From Chth-196 sp044370935 (lineage in GTDB: Bacteria > Verrucomicrobiota > Verrucomicrobiia > Chthoniobacterales > Chthoniobacteraceae), in the NCBI GenBank assembly GCA_044370935.1, contig JBILUQ010000218.1, positions 1 to 6,805 of the forward strand: 6,805 bases of DNA. Direction: 5' to 3'. Under the pieces are notes generated by a model. The model did not search any database. It saw only the letters and a program-made list of their open reading frames with translations, and was not told the origin of the DNA. The translations under genes and the position numbers were made by a program. Positions 1-5,854 of the stretch are shown piece after piece (position 1 is the first letter of the stretch; each line of letters opens with the position of its first letter).

Positions 1-722
1 CTCCGATGATCGTGTTTCGCAAACTCATGTCCGCTCTTCACGTCATCGTGAAAGAGTCCGCCGTGATCAACCACACGAGTCATGAGTTTCACATCAAAAC
101 GCTTTGAGGCCTCCAAGCAAAGACTGCCAGGCCAAGGCTCGAGAGGATTTAGAATCACCATCGCATAATCCAGCAGCGCTCCGAAGCGCTCAAAGCAGAG
201 CAGCAAGTCCAGCGTGAACCCGTTCGCAGGGCCTGGGGCCACACCGATATTGCGCGCCAATTTCTGCTCCTTCACCCGCTGCATTCCGTTCCAAACCGCG
301 TCCGAGCTGTATCCGATGTAGTCAGGATTGTGCAGCATGAGACAGTCGAAAGAATCAACACCGCAGCGCTCCAGCTCCTTTTCCGTCGCCATCTGGATGT
401 AGTCAGCATACTCGCGAGGTCCGCGCAGCGACTCGTTTGTAAAGCGGGGAAACCCTTTTGCGCCCATCCGCTCACCCTTGTAAAAATCGTGCCCGATCAT
501 CCCAACCAATGCATAAGAATCCCGATCGACTCCCCGCAGCGCGGTTGCGAGCAGAGAGTCCGCAGCTCCGTTGCCGTACACATCAGAAGTCATGAACGTT
601 CTAATCCCAGTCTGGTGGGAGAGCTGAACAGCCTTTACGAAACGTTCATCGCTGATTGGTTCACCAAAATGCATAAACCGGCCGCCGTTCCATGTGCCAA
701 ACGCTGTGCGAGTGATATCCAT
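1..722 (-). CDS. Aldo/keto reductase-like protein, divergent active site (3' end outside window)
   Basis: This minus-strand gene starts with ATG at 722 and stays open for 240 codons to the left edge, so its C-terminus is missing. The translation resembles an aldo/keto reductase (TIM barrel, NAD(P)H-dependent carbonyl reduction). It shows an N-terminal FGTWNGGRFMHFGEP block (residues 8-22), TSDVYGNG (45-52), LHNPD (130-134), GVAPGPANGF (160-169) and NPLEPWPG (192-199). The family uses an Asp-Tyr-Lys-His tetrad. Here Tyr49 and His131 are present, but the Asp position is Met44 (FMTSDVY instead of the usual FDTAxxY) and the Lys position appears to be Met75 (LVGMIGHD). From memory, related proteins with LVGAxGHDF exist, which would make this a conserved subfamily rather than decay. 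The frame is clean, so the gene looks intact. No Shine-Dalgarno sequence precedes the ATG, and no other in-frame start was seen nearby. It is divergent from nth. The substrate is unknown. Confidence 0.88.
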   Translation of the reverse strand, partial: MDITRTAFGTWNGGRFMHFGEPISDERFVKAVQLSHQTGIRTFMTSDVYGNGAADSLLATALRGVDRDSYALVGMIGHDFYKGERMGAKGFPRFTNESLRGPREYADYIQMATEKELERCGVDSFDCLMLHNPDYIGYSSDAVWNGMQRVKEQKLARNIGVAPGPANGFTLDLLLCFERFGALLDYAMVILNPLEPWPGSLCLEASKRFDVKLMTRVVDHGGLFHDDVKSGHEFAKHDHR

Positions 723-748
723 AAATGTGATAAAAACTATGATCCACG

Positions 749-775
749 AAGCCGGCGAAATGGAGCCGGTTTTTT
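749..775 (+). terminator. GC-rich inverted repeat followed by T-tract in the divergent intergenic region
   Basis: CCGGC (752-756) and GCCGG (765-769) form a 5-bp stem with an 8-nt loop. It can be extended by a G-T pair and two A-T pairs (749-751 with 770-772), and six T follow at 770-775. In shape this is a plus-strand intrinsic terminator, yet no plus-strand gene lies upstream; it could stop antisense transcription through the reductase gene. Alternatively the inverted repeat is a DNA operator in front of the minus-strand reductase. The stem is short, so the call is tentative. Confidence 0.4.
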
Positions 776-801
776 ATAAATTTAACTTCCAACAAAGAAA
801 A
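773..801 (-). promoter_or_regulatory. Possible promoter of the aldo/keto reductase gene
   Basis: Read on the minus strand, TATAAA (773-778) matches the -10 consensus at five of six positions. It sits 17 bp downstream of TTTTCT (796-801), a poor -35 with three of six matches. The predicted start of transcription, about 766, falls inside the right arm of the neighbouring inverted repeat. That repeat would then sit where an operator acts and could not form a complete hairpin in the mRNA. Support is consensus matching only. Confidence 0.25.
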
Positions 802-847
802 CCCGGACCACGCCCTCGAGCCTGCTCTTTGCCAAATCCCGGGTACC

Positions 848-1639
848 ATGCATGCTGCGACTGTGCCATCCATCCCTAAAAGCGCCCGCATTGCCGCAAT
901 TCTTGAAGTTCTTGAGCGCACCTATCCCGACGCACACTGCGAGTTGAACTTCCAGTCCCCCCTGGAGCTCCTGATGGCGACGATTCTGTCGGCCCAGTGT
1001 ACGGATGTGCGCGTGAATCAGGTCACAAAGGTCCTTTTCGAACGCTGTAAAACCGCCCGAGACTATGAGGAGATACCAGTCACGGAACTCGAGTCCATCA
1101 TCCGCTCGACGGGATTTTACAGGGCGAAGGCAAAGAACCTGAAGGCCTGCGCAAGCGCGCTTGTGACCCGCCATGGAGGCGAGGTTCCTCGATCCTTAGA
1201 GGAACTCACACAACTCGCCGGAGTGGGCCGAAAAACAGCAAACGTCGTGCTCGGGGATGCCTTTCAAACGCCACATGGCGTGGTCGTGGACACCCATGTT
1301 CAGAGGCTCTCAGGGCGCCTTCAGCTCTCCAAACACAGCACTCCCGAGAAAATCGAACTCGATTTGATGAAGGTCGTCCCCAAGGGGAGTTGGGCGCGCC
1401 TCAGCCACTGGTTAATCTGGCACGGCAGACGACGCTGCGACGCCCGAAAGCCGGACTGCGCGCAGTGCGAGCTTCGCGCCCTTTGCCCAAGCGCCGGCGA
1501 GAAAGCTGCACGCATCGCTCGGAAGACAACATCCGCCAAGTCCTCCCGCACCAAGCCTCGCCCGCCGGCCAAGCGAATCGCAAAAGGGGCCTCCAAGCTC
1601 AGGGCGAAAGCGGCAGCCGAATCGAAAAAGTCAGCTTAA
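848..1639 (+). CDS. nth: Endonuclease III (DNA glycosylase/AP lyase)
   Basis: This is a base-excision repair enzyme that removes oxidised pyrimidines and cleaves the abasic site by beta-elimination. The 263-residue product has the whole family architecture. LLMATILSAQCTD lies at 41-53. The helix-hairpin-helix LAGVGRKTANVV lies at 123-134 with catalytic Lys129, and VVVDTHVQRL at 145-154 carries catalytic Asp148. The [4Fe-4S] ligands are Cys197, Cys204, Cys207 and Cys213 in the C-x6-C-x2-C-x5-C pattern. E. coli Nth has 211 residues. The excess is about ten N-terminal residues plus a tail from about 217 to 263 rich in Lys, Arg, Ala and Ser, which resembles histone H1-type tails and probably adds nonspecific DNA binding (inference). 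The ATG at 848 is the only reasonable start before the conserved core; its Shine-Dalgarno sequence is weak or absent. No terminator follows, and the next base begins the SMP-30 remnant in the same frame. Confidence 0.97.
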   Translation: MHAATVPSIPKSARIAAILEVLERTYPDAHCELNFQSPLELLMATILSAQCTDVRVNQVTKVLFERCKTARDYEEIPVTELESIIRSTGFYRAKAKNLKACASALVTRHGGEVPRSLEELTQLAGVGRKTANVVLGDAFQTPHGVVVDTHVQRLSGRLQLSKHSTPEKIELDLMKVVPKGSWARLSHWLIWHGRRRCDARKPDCAQCELRALCPSAGEKAARIARKTTSAKSSRTKPRPPAKRIAKGASKLRAKAAAESKKSA

Positions 1640-2359
1640 CCCCGCGAGGGCCACCAACTCTCCTGCGAGCACGGAACCCGTTGGGTCACGCGCTACGAGA
1701 AGGACGGCAGCGTTACCGTCCTTGCGGAAAAGTTTAAGGGCAAGTCTTTCAACGCCCAAAAACGACTTCGTCGTACATACCACTGGCGGCATATGGTTTA
1801 CGTATCCTGATATGTAATCAGCGGACATTACGAGGGAAACAAGGCTCCCCTTTCCCTGAAGGAAGCGGTGTACAGGATCGATCCCTTGGACGGCAAAATC
1901 ACAAAGGTCACGGATATTCTGTTCCGCCCCAATGGCCTCTGTTTTTCCCCAGACTACCCCAGACTCTACATCACGGAGACGGGAGCGTCGCACTATCCCG
2001 AAGCACCGGGAAACATCATGGTCTTCGACGTTTTGGACGGACGGAAGCTTGCGCACGGGAGGGAATTCACCTCGATGGATATGACGATCAACCGGGTGAA
2101 GTCCGCAGGAATTACAGACGTTATGCGCTGCGACACAGAAGCCAACCTCTGGTCGAGTGCCGGGTGGGTTGGGGATGGCTACGACGGCGGCCACATCTTC
2201 TCCCCGGAAAGCCAGCGGATCGGGCTGATCAACCTTCCCGAGATCTGCAGCAACGTGTGCTTCGCGGGCCCGAAGCGAAACCGGCTGTTCAGGACAGCCA
2301 GCCAGTCGATGTACTCGGTGTATGTTGAGGCGCAGGGAGCGCATTTGCTAGGTCGCTAG
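1640..2359 (+). pseudogene. SMP-30/gluconolactonase family remnant, N-terminally deleted and frameshifted
   Basis: Family-like sequence begins almost at the first base after the nth stop. In the nth frame it reads REGHQLSCEHGTRWVTR (1643-1693), DGSVTVLAEKF (to 1735) and SFNAQ (to 1759). A run of five A (1758-1762), one base too many, shifts the frame to DFVVHTTGGIWFTYP (1764-1808). A one-base loss near 1809-1811 then restores the first frame, YVISGHYEGNKAPLSLKEAV (1811-1870), which stays open to TAG at 2357-2359. Without the double shift a TGA is met at 1808-1810. SMP-30 lactonases are six-bladed propellers binding one metal through Glu, Asn and Asp. The Asn (RPNG, codon 1931) and Asp (ITDVMRCD, codon 2117) survive. 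The Glu lay in the first blade, which is gone with roughly the N-terminal third. A GTG at 1868 could open a 163-codon frame, but that would be only a C-terminal piece of the propeller. The ancestral role was probably sugar lactone hydrolysis. Confidence 0.85.
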
Positions 2360-2608
2360 GTAGTGCTGATGGGCCAGATCGAAAGGGTTGCACCTCAGCG
2401 GACGGCCGGATGCCTGCCAACTTCGCCGTTGACACCGCTGGGAAGGGCTGTTGGCCTATATCAATCTCGTCTCCGCCCAGTTCAACCAGACACGGCTAGA
2501 CGGACTTCACCTACTAACCTCCCAAGCATGCGTTGGCGTCCCATTGGCAACATTTGGCGCGCCTACAACGCGCGGGCAGCAACCCCCTAAACTCCGAATA
2601 TTACCATT
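2360..2608 (+). other. Spacer before the MFS gene with a possible decayed reading frame
   Basis: No gene here can be supported with confidence. An ATG at 2410 opens MPANFAVDTAGKG. A change of frame near 2447 would continue it as LLAYINLVSAQFNQTRLDGL (2448-2507), and together these look more protein-like than random, so this may be a remnant of a second lost gene of unrecognised family. The second frame is open from 2433 to a TGA at 2610-2612, which overlaps the MFS start codon (ATGA). A small upstream peptide from TTG at 2451 is therefore conceivable, although no ribosome binding site is evident. A weak GCGCG/CGCGC hairpin (2557-2573) has no T-tract. I saw no promoter I would defend. Confidence 0.25.
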
Positions 2609-4195
2609 ATGAGTAGTGCATCAAACAATCAGGGCATCGTCCCCAACGCCCACCGACTCCTTTGGGCGGGCTTCATGGCCATTTTAGCAGCAGGAGTTGG
2701 GTTCGCCCTGCGCGGAGGGATCTTCAGCAAGTGGGCCGGTGAATACGGGTTCACCGCGACACAACTTGGAGCCATCGGCGGAGCGGGATTCACCGGGTTC
2801 TGCTTCGGCATTATCATCGGCGGGGTAATCGTAGACAAGCTGGGCTACGGAAAACTGGTTGCCCTCGCGCTTCTGGGACACATCGCGTCTGCATTCGTCA
2901 CATTCGGGGCAAGCACGCCTGAGAACGCTTACAATTTCCTCTACTGGGGAATGTTTATTTTCGCGTACGCGAACGGCACTCTCGAAGCGGTCGCGAATCC
3001 GCTTGTCGCGACTGTATTTCCCAAAAACCGCACCCATTACCTGAATATCTTGCATGCTTCTTGGCCGCTCGGAATGGTAGTGGGAGCCCTCGCGAGCTAC
3101 TTTCTCGGCTCGGTAATGCAGCTGGGCTGGAAGGGCCAGCTTGCTTTCTACCTCGTCCCGACGGCTGCTTATGCGGTGATGTTCCTCGGGCAGTCTTTTC
3201 CAAAATCGGAGGCTGCTGAAAAGGGCGCGAGCTTGGGTGAAATGTTCAAAGACGTCGGGATTCTCGGCGCGTTTGTGGCTTGCTACCTTTTGTCGCTGTT
3301 TCTTGGCGATGTATTGGGCAAACTGGGAGTCGCCAACGCAGGCAACATCGGTTACGCTATTGGCGGAGCCCTTGTGATTCTGGTCGGCGTGATCACCCAG
3401 TTCTCGCTCGGCTCCGTGTTGCTCTTTGTCTTATTCATCACCCACGGCCTCGTAGGCGCCGTGGAGCTGGGAACCGACGGATGGATCGAAAGCATCACGG
3501 GCAATCTTTTCACAGCAGATCAGGGCAAGATGCTCTTTATCTGGACCTCTGCAATCATGTTCGGCCTGCGCTTCTGTGCGCACTTCATTGAGACCCGCCT
3601 CGGACTGTCTCCTGTTGCGTTGCTGCTTGTATCCGCGATGCTCGCCTGCCTCGGGTTAACCCTTGCAAGCTCCATGCAGACCTTCTCCATCGCGTTAGGC
3701 GCCCTTGGAATCTACGCTCTGGGAAAGACGTTTTTCTGGCCCACGATGCTCGCGGTGGTCGGCGACCGGTTCCCTCGTTCGGGCGCCGTTGCCATGTCAA
3801 TCATGGGCGGCATCGGAATGCTCTCAGCCGGACTCATTGGCGGCCCTGGACTGGGCTATTCCAAGGACCGCTTCGCAAGCGAAGCTTTGAATGCTGAAAA
3901 CCCAGCGGTCTATCAAGCTTCCAAATCCGCAACAGAGTCCAAATTCCTCACATTGAGCCCTATCAACGCAATCGACGGCAAGAAGCTCGAAGAAGCCAAG
4001 ACCGCAGCGAAGGAAGACAAGGCCTCTGACGAACAGAAGGCGATTGTAAAAGCCAATCAGGCAGGAGACCGCGCGACACTCAAGGCCGACTCTTTCATTC
4101 CTCTCACCATGGCGGCGATCTACCTTCTGCTGGTGTTCTACTTCAAGGCCATCGGTGGATACCGCGCGGTGAGCATCGAAGAAAAGCACGCATAG
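2609..4195 (+). CDS. MFS transporter, sugar-permease-like, with long hydrophilic loop before the last helix
   Basis: A polytopic inner-membrane protein of 528 residues. Strongly hydrophobic segments lie near residues 17-34, 52-75, 83-100, 109-125, 150-170, 176-195, 214-234, 247-264, 266-286, 307-325, 334-353, 357-384, 393-415 and 497-514, so 12 to 14 helices. The GGVIVDKLGYGK sequence after helix 2 (71-82) matches the MFS loop 2-3 signature. ANPLVATVFPKNRTHYLNI (129-147) and the WPLGMVVGAL stretch after it resemble FucP-like sugar/H+ symporters (recalled similarity). Residues 416-495 form a soluble Lys/Glu/Ala-rich loop between the last two hydrophobic segments, longer than in classic 12-helix MFS proteins. 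The substrate cannot be read from sequence; a sugar or sugar acid is the best guess, in keeping with the adjacent dead SMP-30 gene. The ATG at 2609 gives a short cytoplasmic N-terminus before helix 1. No Shine-Dalgarno sequence is visible. A strong terminator follows 20 bp after the stop. Confidence 0.9.
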   Translation: MSSASNNQGIVPNAHRLLWAGFMAILAAGVGFALRGGIFSKWAGEYGFTATQLGAIGGAGFTGFCFGIIIGGVIVDKLGYGKLVALALLGHIASAFVTFGASTPENAYNFLYWGMFIFAYANGTLEAVANPLVATVFPKNRTHYLNILHASWPLGMVVGALASYFLGSVMQLGWKGQLAFYLVPTAAYAVMFLGQSFPKSEAAEKGASLGEMFKDVGILGAFVACYLLSLFLGDVLGKLGVANAGNIGYAIGGALVILVGVITQFSLGSVLLFVLFITHGLVGAVELGTDGWIESITGNLFTADQGKMLFIWTSAIMFGLRFCAHFIETRLGLSPVALLLVSAMLACLGLTLASSMQTFSIALGALGIYALGKTFFWPTMLAVVGDRFPRSGAVAMSIMGGIGMLSAGLIGGPGLGYSKDRFASEALNAENPAVYQASKSATESKFLTLSPINAIDGKKLEEAKTAAKEDKASDEQKAIVKANQAGDRATLKADSFIPLTMAAIYLLLVFYFKAIGGYRAVSIEEKHA

Positions 4196-4215
4196 CCATC
4201 TCACCGCAGCAATAA

Positions 4216-4250
4216 AAAGGGACAGGGGTTGCCCCTGTCCCTTTCCTTTT
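4216..4250 (+). terminator. Intrinsic terminator after the MFS gene
   Basis: AAAGGGACAGGGG (4216-4228) pairs perfectly with CCCCTGTCCCTTT (4232-4244) as a 13-bp stem with a TTG loop. An A-rich lead precedes it and a pyrimidine/T tract (CCTTTT to 4250) follows. It ends the MFS transcript and separates it from icd. With A-tracts on the left side it may also work in the reverse direction. Confidence 0.9.
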
Positions 4251-4333
4251 CATCCCGAAAAGCGTCAAGAGCCAGTGTTTTATCAACCTGCCGGCTTGAT
4301 CTTTTACCCAGAAACCCGAAACCATAACAGAAC

Positions 4334-5602
4334 ATGTCCTACACCACCTGCACTCCTCCAAAGGGTGACAAAATCACCATCGCAAACGGCCATCTTTCCG
4401 TTCCAAACAATCCGATCATCCCATTCATCCGCGGCGCCGGCACCGGCCGAGACATCTGGGCGTCCAGCGTGCGAGTGCTTGATGCAGCAGTCGAAAAAGC
4501 CTTCGGCGGATCCAAAAAGATCGCATGGTTTGAAGTCTTCGCGGGCGAAGAATCCTTCAAGCGTTTCAACAATTGGCTGCCCGATGACACGGTGGAGGCT
4601 TTCCGCGAATTTCTCGTTGGCATCAAAGGCCCGCTCACCACACCGGTTGGGGGCGGCATCCGCTCGCTCAACGTGGCCCTGCGCCAAATGCTGGACCTCT
4701 ACGTTTGCCTGCGCCCTGTGCAGTACTTCACTGGCGTCCCCTCGCCCGTGAAACGCCCGGAACTCGTTGACATGGTGATCTTCCGTGAAAACACCGAGGA
4801 CATTTACGCCGGAATTGATTTCGAAGCCGGCTCTGACAAAGCGACCCAAACGCTGGCTTTCCTAAAGGAACATTTCCCCAAGGACTTCGCAAAAGTGCGA
4901 TTCGGATCCGAGGACGTCGCCTCGGTGGGCGTGGGGATCAAGCCCGTGTCCAGACACGGCACCGAGCGCCTTATCGCAGCAGCGATCGATTACGCGATTG
5001 ATCAAAAACGCAAGTCGGTGACCATTGTCCACAAAGGGAACATCATGAAGTACACGGAAGGCGCTTTCCGTGACTGGGGATACGCCTTGGCTAAGAGCCG
5101 CTACGGAGCGCAGGAAATCGATGGCGGACCTTGGTGCAAAATTCCCGAGGGCAAACCAGGCGCCGGCCTTGTGATCAAAGATGCAATCGCCGACATCACT
5201 CTCCAGCAGGTTCTGACGCGCCCCACGGATTTCGACGTGATTGCAACCCTCAACCTCAACGGAGACTACCTCTCTGACGCGCTTGCGGCGCAGGTTGGCG
5301 GCATCGGCATCGCTCCGGGCGGCAACATCAATTACAAGACGGGACACGCGATCTTTGAAGCAACCCACGGGACCGCTCCGAAGTACGCGGACAAGGACAT
5401 GGTGAATCCGGGATCCGTTGTTCTGTCCGGGGAGATGATGCTGCGCCACTTGGGGTGGGCTGCAGCCGCAGACCTCGTACTCAAAGGCCTTAACGGAGCG
5501 ATCGGGTCGAAGAAAGTGACCTATGATTTCGCCCGCCTGATGGAAGGAGCCACAGAGGTCAAGTGCTCCGAGTTCGGCGACAATATCATCGCTCACATGT
5601 AA
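4334..5602 (+). CDS. icd: Isocitrate dehydrogenase, NADP-dependent
   Basis: Cytoplasmic TCA-cycle enzyme that oxidatively decarboxylates isocitrate to 2-oxoglutarate and reduces NADP+. The 422 residues match the homodimeric E. coli Icd type (416) end to end. Substrate residues are in place: Ser111, Asn113, Arg117, Arg127, Arg151, Tyr158 and Lys234, with metal-binding Asp287, Asp311 and Asp315 (NLNGDYLSD, 307-315). Coenzyme determinants equivalent to E. coli Lys344, Tyr345, Val351, Tyr391 and Arg395 are all kept (Lys350, Tyr351, Val357, Tyr397, Arg401), which indicates NADP rather than NAD. The serine that AceK phosphorylates in enterics (Ser113 there) is Ser111 here, so such control is possible, but no aceK lies in the window. 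The ATG at 4334 starts the family-typical N-terminus; the purine-poor leader has no Shine-Dalgarno sequence. It is monocistronic by position, with terminators on both sides. Confidence 0.97.
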   Translation: MSYTTCTPPKGDKITIANGHLSVPNNPIIPFIRGAGTGRDIWASSVRVLDAAVEKAFGGSKKIAWFEVFAGEESFKRFNNWLPDDTVEAFREFLVGIKGPLTTPVGGGIRSLNVALRQMLDLYVCLRPVQYFTGVPSPVKRPELVDMVIFRENTEDIYAGIDFEAGSDKATQTLAFLKEHFPKDFAKVRFGSEDVASVGVGIKPVSRHGTERLIAAAIDYAIDQKRKSVTIVHKGNIMKYTEGAFRDWGYALAKSRYGAQEIDGGPWCKIPEGKPGAGLVIKDAIADITLQQVLTRPTDFDVIATLNLNGDYLSDALAAQVGGIGIAPGGNINYKTGHAIFEATHGTAPKYADKDMVNPGSVVLSGEMMLRHLGWAAAADLVLKGLNGAIGSKKVTYDFARLMEGATEVKCSEFGDNIIAHM

Positions 5603-5618
5603 TGCAGAACATTGCTTC

Positions 5619-5648
5619 TGAATCTCTCAGCTGAGATTCAATTGAATC
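5619..5648. repeat. Two interlocking palindromes downstream of icd
   Basis: TGAATCTC (5619-5626) and GAGATTCA (5633-5640) form an 8-bp inverted repeat around a 6-nt loop. GATTCAATTGAATC (5635-5648) is a perfect 14-bp palindrome that shares the GATTCA arm. In RNA the two hairpins exclude each other; in DNA the array is a GAATC/GATTC/GAATC series. They lie between the icd stop and its terminator, so they may be a 3'-UTR processing or stability element, or a protein-binding site. Function is unknown. Confidence 0.6.
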
Positions 5649-5657
5649 CAATTATCC

Positions 5658-5691
5658 AGGGGAAGGGTTAACGCCCTTCCCCTCTTTTTTT
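5658..5691 (+). terminator. Intrinsic terminator after icd
   Basis: AGGGGAAGGG (5658-5667) pairs perfectly with CCCTTCCCCT (5674-5683) around a TTAACG loop. After one C come seven T (5685-5691). This is a textbook rho-independent terminator that ends the icd transcript. Confidence 0.95.
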
Positions 5692-5697
5692 GCGTCT

Positions 5698-5716
5698 GCC
5701 AAGGTCACTCCTTGGC
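5698..5716. repeat. Small perfect hairpin behind the icd terminator
   Basis: GCCAAGG (5698-5704) and CCTTGGC (5710-5716) pair over 7 bp with a TCACT loop. There is no T-tract directly behind it, so it is not an obvious plus-strand terminator. It lies in the region upstream of the phosphoribosyltransferase gene and could be an operator there or a back-up structure for termination. Chance is not excluded. Confidence 0.4.
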
Positions 5717-5791
5717 TGCGCAACTCTCGCGATTTTTCTCAAAACTTTTTTCGCCGCCCCTCCGCAGTAAGGGTGAGCATATCGGAACAAA

Positions 5792-5830
5792 ACGCCAATG
5801 TAGGCAAGGTTAGCAAAGTTGGCTTGGCGT
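5792..5830. repeat. Spaced 7-bp inverted repeat in the phosphoribosyltransferase leader
   Basis: ACGCCAA (5792-5798) and TTGGCGT (5824-5830) are exact inverted repeats separated by 25 nt, ending 24 bp before the preferred GTG start. They could fold the leader or bind a regulator; a match of this size can also arise by chance. Confidence 0.25.
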
Positions 5831-5842
5831 GCCGACCAACGC

Positions 5843-5850
5843 GGGAAAAG
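5843..5850 (+). promoter_or_regulatory. Ribosome binding site deciding the GTG start at 5855
   Basis: The purine stretch GGGAAAAG (5843-5850) has its GGGA core 8 nt before GTG at 5855. An in-frame TTG at 5819 would add 12 residues that do not look like family sequence and has no comparable site before it, so the GTG is preferred. Confidence 0.5.
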
Positions 5851-5854
5851 AAAT

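Noticed and set aside
330..779. Plus-strand open frame of 149 codons
   Set aside because: It lies opposite the aldo/keto reductase gene, whose minus-strand translation shows clear family motifs; this frame shows none.
1631..2344. Minus-strand open frame of 237 codons
   Set aside because: It is the antisense of the SMP-30 remnant, which matches its family on the plus strand; the antisense product shows no recognisable motif.
1868..2359. Separate 163-codon gene starting at GTG 1868
   Set aside because: Clear SMP-30 sequence continues upstream of the GTG in the same and a shifted frame, so this is an internal codon of a broken gene rather than a true start.
2557..2573. GCGCG/CGCGC hairpin before the MFS gene
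   Set aside because: The stem is only 5 bp with a 7-nt loop and no T-tract; it is expected by chance in GC-rich DNA.
4282..4300. ATCAA/TTGAT inverted repeat around GCCGGC upstream of icd
   Set aside because: The arms are only 5 bp, the GCCGGC core is not centred with them, and no promoter hexamers could be placed next to them.
4304..4849. Minus-strand open frame of 181 codons opposite icd
   Set aside because: The plus strand encodes a full-length isocitrate dehydrogenase; the antisense frame is a codon-bias shadow.
5819..5854. TTG at 5819 as the phosphoribosyltransferase start
   Set aside because: The extra 12 residues do not look like family sequence, and the purine-rich site at 5843-5850 fits the GTG at 5855.
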